Assembly: GCF_002104765.1 (NCBI RefSeq)
Contig: NZ_NCXM01000016.1
Coordinates: 62,001-126,000, forward strand
Direction of reading: 5' to 3'
Origin: Mycolicibacterium vulneris
Lineage (GTDB): Bacteria; Actinomycetota; Actinomycetes; Mycobacteriales; Mycobacteriaceae
DNA: 64,000 nt
Shown: positions 47,523 through 56,976 of the stretch, piece by piece
How positions within the stretch are numbered: position 1 is the stretch's first letter
Layout of the letters: every line of letters starts with the position of its first letter
Position numbers and translations under genes: made by a program
Notes under the pieces: model-generated
Told to the model about the DNA's origin: nothing
Databases searched by the model: none
Seen by the model: the letters and a program-made list of their open reading frames with translations, nothing else

Positions 47523-49421
47523 TCAGTCAGTGGAGCTGGCGAAGGCCGTCGGAGAACCGACGCCGCTTCGCAGACTGCCGTCGAGGTAAGCCGCGCGGCA
47601 GGCGCGGTGCCCGATCTTGCCGCTGGAGGTACGCGGGATCGTTCCCGACTGCACCAGCAGCAGGTCGCGAACCGTGACGCCGTGGCGCACGGCGATCGCG
47701 GCCCGGATGTCGTCGGCGATGGGCTGGTAGTCCAGCTTGTGCGAGCCGGCGGCGCGCTCGGCGACGATCACCAACTGCTCGGAGGCGTCGTCGGGGTCGT
47801 ACTTGATGCCGGTGTGCGGGTTGTCGAACACTTCCTTTGGCAGCTGGTTGGCCGGCACCGAGAAGGCGGCGACGTAGCCGGTGCGCAGCGCCTTGCTGGC
47901 TTCCTGCGCCGAGTACTCGAGGTCCTGCGGGTAGTGGTTGCGACCGTCGATGATGACCAGGTCCTTGATGCGGCCCGCGATGTACAGGTGGCCCTTGTGG
48001 TAGGTGCCGTAGTCGCCGGTCTTCACCCACATGCCGTCGTCGGGGGCACCCTCGGCGTGCGACGGGCTGACCCGTGACTTGAGGATGTTACGGAAGACGT
48101 CGTTGGTCTCTTCTTCCTTGCCCCAGTAGCCGACGCCCATGTTGTTGCCGTGCAGCCAGATCTCGCCTATCTGACCGTCGGGCAGCTCGCTGGCGGTCTC
48201 CGGGTCCACGATGACGGCCCACTCGTCCACCCCGACGATGCCGGCGGAAACCTGAGGAACGGCCTTCGGCGAATCGGCGGGCACCTCGACGAAGCGCTGC
48301 TTGTTCAGCTCGTCACGGTCGACGTGAATGACGGTGGGAGCCTGGTCCATCGGCGTGGTGGAGACGAACAGTGTCGCTTCGGCCAAGCCGTAGGACGGCT
48401 TGATCGCGGTCTCGCGCAGCCCGTAGGGCGAGAACGCCTCGTAGAACTTGCGCATCGAGGCCGGGGACACCGGCTCGCTGCCGTTCAGGATCGCCTTGAC
48501 GTTGCTCAGGTCCAGCGGCGGCTCGCCGTCCTTGGGCACACCGCGCACCGCGGCATGCTCGAACGCGAAGTTCGGCGCCACGGTGATGACCTCGCAGTCC
48601 GGGGCGTCCTCGGGCTTGCGCGCCATTTCGCGGATCCACCGGCCGGGCCGGCGCACGAAGGCGGCCGGGGTCATGAAGGTGAAGTTGTGACCGATCACCG
48701 GCGACAGCAGCGCGGTGATCAGGCCCATGTCGTGGAAGAACGGCAGCCAGCACAGGCCGCGGTCGGCCTCCTTGCCTTCCAGGCCGTTGAGCACCTGCAG
48801 CACGTTGGTGGGCAGGTTCAGGTGGGTGATCTGCACGCCGGTCGGGGTGCGGGTGGAGCCGGAGGTGTACTGCAGGTAGGCGATGGTGTCCTCAGTGGCC
48901 TCCGGCGGCTCCCAGGTGGACGCGACCTCGTTGGGCACCGCGTCGACGGCGATGACGCGGGGGCGCTCCTTTGCCGCGCGGGCGCGGATGAACTTGCGGA
49001 CGCCCTCGGCGGCCTCGGTGGTGGTCAGGATCGTCGACGGGGTGCAGTCGTCGAGCACGGCGTGCAGGCGGCCGACGTGGCCCGGCTCGCTCGGGTCGAA
49101 CAGCGGCACCGCGATCCGGCCGGCGTACAGCGCGCCGAAGAGGGCGACGAGGTAGTTCAGGTTCTGCGGGCAGAGCACGGCGATGCGGTCCTCGGGCTGC
49201 GTGACTTGTTGCAGCCGGGCGCCGACGGCGCGGTTGCGGGCGCTGAACTCCGACCAGGAGATGTCGCAGGCGACGCCATCGCGCTCGGTGGAGAAGTCCA
49301 GGAACCGGTAGGCGAGCTTGTCGCCGCGAACCTTGGCCCATTTCTCAACGTGCTTGACCAAGTTCGTGTTGTCCGGGAACTTGATCTTTCCATTCACGAT
49401 GAACGGGTTGTGGTACACCAT
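47523..49421 (-). CDS. fadD32: Fatty acyl-AMP ligase FadD32
   Basis: This 632-residue member of the acyl-AMP ligase family activates meromycolic acid as acyl-AMP and transfers it to the Pks13 N-terminal ACP. The ATP-binding P-loop is [16 protein letters not shown] (about residues 177-192). The A5-A8 region includes [13 protein letters not shown] and [20 protein letters not shown]. The FAAL-specific insertion that blocks CoA transfer is expected around the middle of the enzyme. ATG 49421 follows AGGAG at ideal spacing, so it is preferred over the in-frame GTG at 49439. It heads the fadD32-pks13-accD4 operon. The 293 bp upstream, to the Rv3802c-type gene, contain no evident gene and are probably its promoter region. 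Confidence 0.95.
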   Translation of the reverse strand: MVYHNPFIVNGKIKFPDNTNLVKHVEKWAKVRGDKLAYRFLDFSTERDGVACDISWSEFSARNRAVGARLQQVTQPEDRIAVLCPQNLNYLVALFGALYAGRIAVPLFDPSEPGHVGRLHAVLDDCTPSTILTTTEAAEGVRKFIRARAAKERPRVIAVDAVPNEVASTWEPPEATEDTIAYLQYTSGSTRTPTGVQITHLNLPTNVLQVLNGLEGKEADRGLCWLPFFHDMGLITALLSPVIGHNFTFMTPAAFVRRPGRWIREMARKPEDAPDCEVITVAPNFAFEHAAVRGVPKDGEPPLDLSNVKAILNGSEPVSPASMRKFYEAFSPYGLRETAIKPSYGLAEATLFVSTTPMDQAPTVIHVDRDELNKQRFVEVPADSPKAVPQVSAGIVGVDEWAVIVDPETASELPDGQIGEIWLHGNNMGVGYWGKEEETNDVFRNILKSRVSPSHAEGAPDDGMWVKTGDYGTYHKGHLYIAGRIKDLVIIDGRNHYPQDLEYSAQEASKALRTGYVAAFSVPANQLPKEVFDNPHTGIKYDPDDASEQLVIVAERAAGSHKLDYQPIADDIRAAIAVRHGVTVRDLLLVQSGTIPRTSSGKIGHRACRAAYLDGSLRSGVGSPTAFASSTD

Positions 49422-49714
49422 GCCGCTCTCCTGTCGCACCTGTTTTCGGTCGGCTCGGCCGACGCGTTGTTCCTAGGTCGGCTCCGCCGACGGTTACATG
49501 TCTACGCGCACACAGAACCTCGCACCGCACCCGCTGGGGAACGCCGGTGATGTGCCAGCCCAGCCGGCATCGACCCGACCGGGTGCGCGACAAAGGTCCG
49601 ATAGCTCTTAAATTCCTCTTAATGTTACGGGGCTGCCTACGGCACACCAAATCACAAGGTACCGCTGATCGTCATCGGCAACCGCTTCCTACCGCTTGTG
49701 TCCCACCGGCCCCG

Positions 49715-50725
49715 TCATCCGTGTTTCGGTTGTGGCGCATTTGCAATCAGACCGTGAGCCCAGTTGAGCGTCCAGTCGGTCGCGGGCGCCCCGTCGATGC
49801 TCCAGCACTGCGTCGTGGCGTATAGCGCGTGGACCGGCTGACCGGCGCCGCCGGCCAAGGTGTTCAGCGTGGTCGGCAGGTTGGCGATGCTGAACGCCTC
49901 CTCCGGAGCGGCGCAGATCAGGTCGCCCGGCGCGCAGATCTCGTTGGTCTTGCCGTTGAGGTCGCCGAAGCCGCCGGGCCGCGCGCCGGTCATGGTCAGA
50001 CCCATCCCGGACAGGATCGGCACCTCGTGCAACGTGACCTCGGCGCCCTGCCCCGGCGGATTGGGTCCGATGTCGTTGCCGACCCCCATCTGGCGACGAC
50101 CGTCCGCGATCAACGTCACACCCAACACCAGGTCGTCGTCGACGGGTCCTCGGCCGTTGCCGATATCGCTGGCGATGTCGCCCGCGATCACCGCGCCCTG
50201 CGAAAAGCCCATCAGCACGTAACTGGTCAGCGGGCACTTGGTGTTCATGTCGGTCATCGCCTGCACCGTCGCGCGTGTGCCCTCGGCCCGGCTGGCGTTG
50301 TAGGACATCTGCGTGTCGCCGCTCAGCGGATTGTGGAACTGCGCGGTGTACGGCGTGCTGTACGACTGCACCCGCGACGACGGGAACTGCTGGGTGAGGG
50401 TCGCTGTCACCTTGTGCAGCAGCGCGTTGGGGAATTGGACGGGGCTGGCGGGGTCGTCCTGCACGGAGGACTCCCACGTCCCGGGGACGTTGACCAGGAA
50501 CACGTCCGGGCACGACGCGTCCTGAGAGGCGGGTCGTGGCTTGTGCGGGTGCGTCGTCGTCGACGGCGGGGGCAGGACCCCGGGCGGCACCGCGCTGGGC
50601 TCCGACTGGTGGCCGCGCAGCAAGGTCACCGCGGCCAGGATGCCCAGGAAGACGACGGCGGCGACCGACAAAGCGGCGATCCACGCGAGGGTGCGTTGGC
50701 GCTTACGCCGCGCGCTTTTAGCCAT
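49715..50725 (-). CDS. Membrane-anchored cutinase-like lipase/thioesterase (Rv3802c-like)
   Basis: This 336-residue alpha/beta hydrolase has an N-terminal transmembrane anchor ([20 protein letters not shown], about residues 14-33), a Pro-rich linker and a cutinase-like catalytic domain. The nucleophile lies in [16 protein letters not shown] (GFSQG). The Asp lies in the Cys-containing [12 protein letters not shown] loop and the His in [10 protein letters not shown] near the C-terminus. The tuberculosis homologue is an essential lipase/thioesterase proposed to participate in envelope lipid metabolism. Start ATG 50725 has a GGAGAA Shine-Dalgarno. It lies between the mycolate condensation operon and the 55-bp repeat block. 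Confidence 0.9.
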   Translation of the reverse strand: MAKSARRKRQRTLAWIAALSVAAVVFLGILAAVTLLRGHQSEPSAVPPGVLPPPSTTTHPHKPRPASQDASCPDVFLVNVPGTWESSVQDDPASPVQFPNALLHKVTATLTQQFPSSRVQSYSTPYTAQFHNPLSGDTQMSYNASRAEGTRATVQAMTDMNTKCPLTSYVLMGFSQGAVIAGDIASDIGNGRGPVDDDLVLGVTLIADGRRQMGVGNDIGPNPPGQGAEVTLHEVPILSGMGLTMTGARPGGFGDLNGKTNEICAPGDLICAAPEEAFSIANLPTTLNTLAGGAGQPVHALYATTQCWSIDGAPATDWTLNWAHGLIANAPQPKHG

Positions 50726-50846
50726 GTTCTCCTGCCAGCAGAGTCGGTGGATCGCAGCTACGCGGTCCTCCCGACCCCTGCTGCACCCCTACACGGTACC
50801 GGCTCGGCCGAGTGGGCCAGTCGGGCAGCGGACCCGCTGGACCAGT

Positions 50847-51112
50847 CGCGCCGACCCGCAGCGCCCGGCTGCGCCGCGCTTGCGATCGCCGCCAGCCCAA
50901 CCGCGCCGACCCGCAGCGCCCGGCTGCGCCGCGCTTGCGATCGCCGCCAGCCCAACCGCGCCGACCCGCAGCGCCCGGCTGCGCCGCGCTTGCGATCGCC
51001 GCCAGCCCAACCGCGCCGACCCGCAGCGCCCGGCTGCGCCGCGCTTGCGATCGCCGCCAGCCCAACCGCGCCGACCCGCAGCGCCCGGCTGCGCCGCGCT
51101 TGCGATCGCCGC
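50847..51112. repeat. 55-bp tandem repeat (minisatellite/VNTR), about 4.8 copies
   Basis: Identical units start at 50847, 50902, 50957, 51012 and 51067, a period of exactly 55 bp. Each unit contains CGACCCGCAGCGCCCGGCTG, and a GCGATCGC palindrome further on. The last copy is cut where the fbpD stop codon begins (51112-51114). The period is not a multiple of three, and translation in successive frames gives no conserved protein. It lies downstream of fbpD and upstream of the Rv3802c-type gene on the same strand. Copies are identical over the visible bases, so the array is recent or homogenised. Confidence 0.95.
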
Positions 51113-52023
51113 TACCGGATGGCGCCGACGATGTCACCCGACATCGCGCCGAGCTGCCCCGACCACGAGCCCCAGTCGTTGGCACCGCCGCCCGGGAAGT
51201 CGAAGTGACCGTTGTGCCCACCGACGCTGCGGTACTGCTGATAGAACTCGCGCGAACTGCCCATCGCCGCGCCGGCCTGCCCGATCATCGCCGCGTCGTC
51301 GCCGCCCATGTTGGTCGGGCTCCACACCCACACCCGGGTGTTGTTCTGCGCCAGCAGCGAGGCGTGCACGTAGGGGTCGTGCCACTTCCACCGGCCCAGC
51401 TGCGGGGCTCCCCACATGCCGTTGCCGTCGACGCCGCCGAACTGCTGCAGGCCGGCCAGGATCGCGCCGTTGTAGTTGGTGCTCGATGGGTACAGGAAGC
51501 CGGACAGCGACCCGGCGAAGCCGAAGCGGTCGGGGTGGAAGGTGGCCAGCGCCATCGCGGCGTAGCCACCCTGCGAGGCACCGACGGCCGCGTGGCCGCC
51601 CGGCGCCAGCCCCTTGTTGGCGGCCAGCCAGTCGGGCAGCTCGCTGGACAGGAAGGTGTCCCACTGCTTGCTGCCGTCCTGCTCCCAGTTGGTGTACATG
51701 CTCCACGCGCCGCCGGCCGGGGCCACCACCGAGATGCCCTTGCCGCCGAGCGTGTTCATCGCGTTACCGGCGGTGACCCAGTTGCTGACGTCCGGGGCCG
51801 CGTTGAAGGCGTCGAGCAGGTAGACCGCGTGCGAACCACCGGCCATGAAGGCCACCGGAATGTCGCGGCCCATCGCCGCCGACGGAACCATCAGACTCTC
51901 GTAGCCCGCCGCCCTGGCTTTGCCGACGGTCGCAGCGGTCTGCAGCGCGACGGCCAACCCGACAGCCAGCACGGCTACGCAGAACACCCGGAAAAGCGCC
52001 GACATACCCCGCACGACCGTCAT
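51112..52023 (-). CDS. fbpD: MPT51/FbpD antigen 85-like secreted protein
   Basis: This 303-residue secreted alpha/beta-hydrolase-fold protein related to antigen 85 carries an N-terminal signal peptide (ALFRVFCVAVLAVGLAVALQ, cleavage near KARA-AG). MPT51 proteins bind fibronectin and are thought to lack mycolyltransferase activity. Here the nucleophile-elbow segment is AVGASQGGYAAMA, so Ser150 is present. At the position of the catalytic His of Ag85 (THDWPYW in the fbpA product) the sequence is GANDWGSW, giving Asn282. The triad is therefore incomplete. ATG 52023 is preferred because GGAGGG lies 5-6 nt upstream. The stop codon forms the edge of the 55-bp repeat array. Confidence 0.92.
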   Translation of the reverse strand: MTVVRGMSALFRVFCVAVLAVGLAVALQTAATVGKARAAGYESLMVPSAAMGRDIPVAFMAGGSHAVYLLDAFNAAPDVSNWVTAGNAMNTLGGKGISVVAPAGGAWSMYTNWEQDGSKQWDTFLSSELPDWLAANKGLAPGGHAAVGASQGGYAAMALATFHPDRFGFAGSLSGFLYPSSTNYNGAILAGLQQFGGVDGNGMWGAPQLGRWKWHDPYVHASLLAQNNTRVWVWSPTNMGGDDAAMIGQAGAAMGSSREFYQQYRSVGGHNGHFDFPGGGANDWGSWSGQLGAMSGDIVGAIR

Positions 52024-52123
52024 GTACACCCTCCATCGTGTAATCGCTGAAAGCACATTAGCCAGGGCCGTAGTTCCCCCGCGCGCCGGGTAGTGAAACA
52101 ACTCACACACGCTGCGAACGACA

Positions 52124-52155
52124 AGCGGCGGAAACCCCGAAGGGTTCCCGCCGCT
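52124..52155 (-). terminator. Hairpin terminator downstream of fbpA
   Basis: AGCGGCGGAAACCC (52124-52137) pairs with GGGTTCCCGCCGCT (52142-52155) with one mismatch and a 4-nt loop. It is 20 nt past the fbpA stop, in the fbpA-fbpD gap. A CTTGTCGTT tail follows on the minus strand. Confidence 0.75.
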
Positions 52156-52175
52156 CGTTGTACCGCTTGGCGTGT

Positions 52176-53560
<1,385 letters not shown>

Positions 53561-55492
53561 TTACTCGCGCGGTGGGGGCGGTGGCTCGGGGGGTATCGGC
53601 AGCCCGCACCGGGCCAGTTCGTAACGCGGCACCCGGTCGATCCGGTACCCGGTGAACTGGAAGGAGTTCACCAGGTTGGACACGAATCGGTGCGGGGTCA
53701 TCGGCGCGCGCACCGAGCTGAGCACCGCCTTCGTCTCGGGGCATTGCAGCGCCGCGACGGCCTCTGCGACCCACTGCGCGTCCAGGTAGCCCGGTATCCC
53801 CGGAGGCAGCTTCACCCAGGGGCCGTCGGCGATCACCCAGTCCGGAAAGAGGTTCTTGTCGTGCCCGATGCGGCCGTGCTTGAGCCGTTCGGTGTGTTGA
53901 GCAAGCGGATTCGCCAATCCGATCTGATCGATCACCCTGACATCGAGCCCGACGTTCATGCCGACCATGCCGAGGTTGGTGAAAAACACTGCATGCTGCG
54001 GTTTTTGCGCGGACTTGTCGCCCGGCGCCGGCTGGGCCTGGGGCACCAGGTCCCACTGGATGTAATTGCCCGACGGCAGCAGCAGCGCCCCTTCGGGCGT
54101 GTTGTTCAAGGCGGTCAGGATGGCCGCCATCCGCGGATAGCCCAGGTAGTCCGCGGCGGTCAACGGGTGGGGATTACCGGTGGCCTGGGAATAGAAGCGG
54201 CGCTCGTCGACGATCCCGGAGTAGGTGACGTGGGTGGCGTCGTCGCCCATCCCGGGTGAATTCGCCGCCCACAGTGCCCATCCGGCCAACCCCAGCCACA
54301 ACGCGCCGGCCGCGCCGGCGACCCAGTTACCGGTCTCCCGCGAATAGTCCTGGCCGTCGGGGATGGCGATCGGAATGACGGCGACCGGAGCCAGCAGGCA
54401 GAACAGCGGGGCCAGCAGCACGCGGGCGTGCATGAAGTCGCCGCCCTGCCGGGTCCAGTAGAGGGCCTGCAACAGCCCGCTGATCAGCACCCACGCCACC
54501 ACCGCAGGCGGGCTGTGCACCGCGCGGGCCACCCGTCCGTAGTTGGGCCCCAGCGCGGGGCGCAGGAACGCCGGCCGCCGGCGGGCGGCGAACAGCAGCA
54601 CGCCCAGCGGCACGAGGAGCACCAGCGGGATCCACACCGCATACGGCGCGTTGAAGTTGGAGAGGTAGATCATGCCCTGGGACCACTTGTCCCCGGCCGC
54701 GTCCTTGGCCAGGGCGGTGCCCGGCACCAGCAGGCCGTAGTAGCCCATCCGGAAGATTTCGTAGCCGACCGGCAGGAAACCCCCGGCCACCACGATCAGC
54801 ACCCGGCGGCGCCAGGTCCGGGCCGCGACCAGCATCATGATCAGCGCCAGCCCGCCCATGAGCGCCAGCTCCGGCCGGACCAGCACGCTGAACCCCGCGA
54901 CGAACGCCAGCAGGCCGGCGAACACCTTGTTATCGGTGCGGTTGCGCACCGGCTGCGCCCAGCAGACCATCATCCACCACAGCAGCCCGAGGTAGGCGAG
55001 CGCCAAACCGCTTTCCAGCCCGGAGGTGGCGAAGTCCCGCGCCGGCGGCAGCGCGATGTAGACCAGCGCGCCGGCGGGCAACATGATGGCCCTGCGGCCC
55101 CGCAGGCTCGGGGCGTACAGCCGCGCGGCGCCCAGCATCAGCAGGGCCACCCCCGCCACCGAGAGCGCCAGCGCGAGCGCGAGCGCCACGTACTCCATGC
55201 GCAGCGGGCCGCCGACCCAGCTGCCGACGTACATCAGGTAGGTCCAGGCCGTGGAGGTGTTGGCCTCCACCCGCTCACCCTGGTTGAACACCGGTCCGTT
55301 GCCAGCGAGCAGATTGCGCACGGTGCGCAGCACGATCAGCCCGTCGTCGGCGATCCAGCGCCGCTGCCAACTCCCCCACCCGAACAGGATGGCGACCAAC
55401 GCCACGCTGATCCACAGGCTGACCCGCACCATCGTGGTGTACGGAAACAACGGCCAGCCGGGCCGCCTGATCACCGGCCGGCTGCGCATCAT
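53561..55492 (-). CDS. aftB: Terminal beta-(1,2)-arabinofuranosyltransferase AftB
   Basis: This protein of about 643 residues is a GT-C membrane enzyme that caps arabinan with beta-1,2-linked Araf. About ten helices occupy residues 20-430, and a C-terminal periplasmic domain follows (about 430-643). The first periplasmic loop WQRRWIADDGLIVLRTVRNL (about residues 38-57) carries the catalytic acidic pair. The segment GERVEANTSTAWTYLMYVGS follows. It ends in a proline-rich tail (PIPPEPPPPPRE). The start is uncertain: ATG 55492 or 55489 gives MRSRPVIRR, while ATG 55432 (MVRVSLWISV) matches the shorter tuberculosis annotation. A frame open to 55939 is only a shadow of ubiA. Confidence 0.93.
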   Translation of the reverse strand: MMRSRPVIRRPGWPLFPYTTMVRVSLWISVALVAILFGWGSWQRRWIADDGLIVLRTVRNLLAGNGPVFNQGERVEANTSTAWTYLMYVGSWVGGPLRMEYVALALALALSVAGVALLMLGAARLYAPSLRGRRAIMLPAGALVYIALPPARDFATSGLESGLALAYLGLLWWMMVCWAQPVRNRTDNKVFAGLLAFVAGFSVLVRPELALMGGLALIMMLVAARTWRRRVLIVVAGGFLPVGYEIFRMGYYGLLVPGTALAKDAAGDKWSQGMIYLSNFNAPYAVWIPLVLLVPLGVLLFAARRRPAFLRPALGPNYGRVARAVHSPPAVVAWVLISGLLQALYWTRQGGDFMHARVLLAPLFCLLAPVAVIPIAIPDGQDYSRETGNWVAGAAGALWLGLAGWALWAANSPGMGDDATHVTYSGIVDERRFYSQATGNPHPLTAADYLGYPRMAAILTALNNTPEGALLLPSGNYIQWDLVPQAQPAPGDKSAQKPQHAVFFTNLGMVGMNVGLDVRVIDQIGLANPLAQHTERLKHGRIGHDKNLFPDWVIADGPWVKLPPGIPGYLDAQWVAEAVAALQCPETKAVLSSVRAPMTPHRFVSNLVNSFQFTGYRIDRVPRYELARCGLPIPPEPPPPPRE

Positions 55493-55520
55493 GCGCGCTT
55501 TGAGAGCCTGCAGTTCGGGG

Positions 55521-56429
55521 CTAACCGAAGGCAACGGCGGCTCCGACCGTCGCGATCCACGCCAGGAAAAGCAGCTGCAGCACCCGGTCCCGCAGCGCGA
55601 TGTCTTCGGGTTCGCCGGCCAGCCCGCCATCCACGTCGACCGCGTAGCGCAGGATCGCGATGGTAAACGGAACCATGGACACCGCGAACCAGGATCCCGA
55701 ATGGTGGTCGCGCTCGAACGCCCACAGGCCGTAGCAGATAACCACCGCGGTGGCCGACAGCGTCCAGACGAAGCGCAGGTAGGTGCTGGTGTAGCTCTCC
55801 AGCGACTTGCGGATCGCCGCGCCGGTGCGCTCGGCGAGCTGCAGCTCGGCATAGCGCTTGCCGGCCACCATGAACAGCGAAGCGAACGCGGCCGACAACA
55901 GGAACCACTGCGACAGCGGGATGTCGGTAGCCACACCACCGGCGATGGCCCGCAGCAGATACGCCGACGACACGATGCAGATGTCGAGCACGGCTTGATG
56001 TTTGAGGCCGAAACAGTACGCCAGCTGCATCACGAGGTAGACGGCCATCACCAGCGTCAGGTTGGGCGTCACCACCCACGCGATGCCCAGCGAGGCCACG
56101 CCCAGCAGCACCGCCAAGAAGTAGGCCAGCCACTCCGGGACAATGCCCGCCGCGATCGGCCGGAACCTTTTGGTCGGGTGTTCGCGGTCGGCCTCGACAT
56201 CGCGCACGTCATTGACCAGATACACCGCCGACGCCCCGAGGCTGAACACCACGAACGCCAACCCCACCTGCGTGAGCACCTGCCCGTAGTCGTAGCGGAT
56301 ACCGCTGCCCAGCCCGGCCACCGGCGCGGCCAGCACCAGTACGTTCTTCACCCACTGCCGGGGGCGGATCGCCTTGATCACACCGGAGACCAGGTTGGCG
56401 GGCGGTCGGGTCACGACGTCCTCACTCAT
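55521..56429 (-). CDS. ubiA: Decaprenyl-phosphate 5-phosphoribosyltransferase UbiA
   Basis: This 302-residue member of the UbiA prenyltransferase superfamily transfers phosphoribose from PRPP to decaprenyl phosphate, the first step of decaprenyl-phospho-arabinose synthesis. The metal-binding Asp motifs are VNDVRDVEADREH (NDxxDxxxD, about residues 63-75) and, later, YAVDVDGGLAGEPEDI. Nine membrane helices are expected. The ATG overlaps the end of the PAP2 phosphatase gene by 8 bp, so the kinase-like donor step and dephosphorylation step are translationally coupled. The upstream frame extension to 56495 is not coding. Confidence 0.95.
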   Translation of the reverse strand: MSEDVVTRPPANLVSGVIKAIRPRQWVKNVLVLAAPVAGLGSGIRYDYGQVLTQVGLAFVVFSLGASAVYLVNDVRDVEADREHPTKRFRPIAAGIVPEWLAYFLAVLLGVASLGIAWVVTPNLTLVMAVYLVMQLAYCFGLKHQAVLDICIVSSAYLLRAIAGGVATDIPLSQWFLLSAAFASLFMVAGKRYAELQLAERTGAAIRKSLESYTSTYLRFVWTLSATAVVICYGLWAFERDHHSGSWFAVSMVPFTIAILRYAVDVDGGLAGEPEDIALRDRVLQLLFLAWIATVGAAVAFG

Positions 56430-56976
56430 GCGGCTCACCTCTTGCAACCTCTTGCACCTGTCCTGCGCGGCGCGCGATCGCCGCAACCACGGCACCGAGG
56501 GCGATGCCGAACGCCACGTCGCTGGGGTAGTGCACTCCCAGCAGCATCCGCGACAAGGCCATCGGGGGCACCAGGACTGCGGTCAGCGGCAGACCCGTGG
56601 TGCGGCCCATCAGCATCGCCGCAGCGGTGGTCGAAGTGGCATGTGCCGACGGGAAACTCAGTTGGCTGGGCGTGCCGACGTTGACGGCGACGGCAGGATC
56701 ATGCGGCCGCTTGCGGCGCACGATCCGCTTGACGATGACGGCCGCGGCGTGTGCGGCGAACGCCCCGGCCCCGGCGACCAGCCAGTCCCAGCGCCGCTTC
56801 GGGGACAGCACCGCTCCGAGTGCGGCAACGGCCACCCAGCCGATGCTGTGCTCGCCGAAGTGGGACAGCGCGCGCGCCACCGGCAGCATCCCGGGACGAT
56901 CGCTCAGTGCCGACTGGACGGCGACCAGCGCGGCCACCTCGCCGCGGGGCGCCTGCGCAGCGGCGGCCTCATGCAT
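56422..56976 (-). CDS. PAP2-family phosphatase (Rv3807c-like, decaprenylphosphoryl-5-phosphoribose phosphatase)
   Basis: The product has 184 residues. It removes the 5-phosphate from decaprenyl-phospho-5-phosphoribose to give the DprE1 substrate, a role inferred from homologue and position. The PAP2 motifs are complete: KRIVRRKRPHDP (about residues 89-100), SFPSAHATSTT (about 114-124, catalytic His) and SRMLLGVHYPSDV (about 149-161, nucleophile His). Several membrane helices surround them. The start ATG overlaps the glfT2 stop (8 nt, ATGCATGA) and its own end overlaps ubiA by 8 nt. A longer open frame to 57216 is a shadow of glfT2. Confidence 0.88.
   Translation of the reverse strand: MHEAAAAQAPRGEVAALVAVQSALSDRPGMLPVARALSHFGEHSIGWVAVAALGAVLSPKRRWDWLVAGAGAFAAHAAAVIVKRIVRRKRPHDPAVAVNVGTPSQLSFPSAHATSTTAAAMLMGRTTGLPLTAVLVPPMALSRMLLGVHYPSDVAFGIALGAVVAAIARRAGQVQEVARGEPHE

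Noticed and set aside
50847-51112. CRISPR array
   Set aside because: The repeats are contiguous 55-bp units with no unique spacers and no cas genes, so this is a tandem minisatellite.
50541-52050. Long plus-strand frames running through the 55-bp repeats
   Set aside because: All three frames are open because the repeat has few stops. The translations are Arg/Pro/Ala-rich and change frame with each 55-bp unit, so no real protein is indicated.
53564-55939. A 792-residue AftB with a long N-terminal extension
   Set aside because: The extra 149 residues lie opposite the ubiA frame and are Arg/Ser-rich noise. Normal AftB begins near 55492 or 55432.
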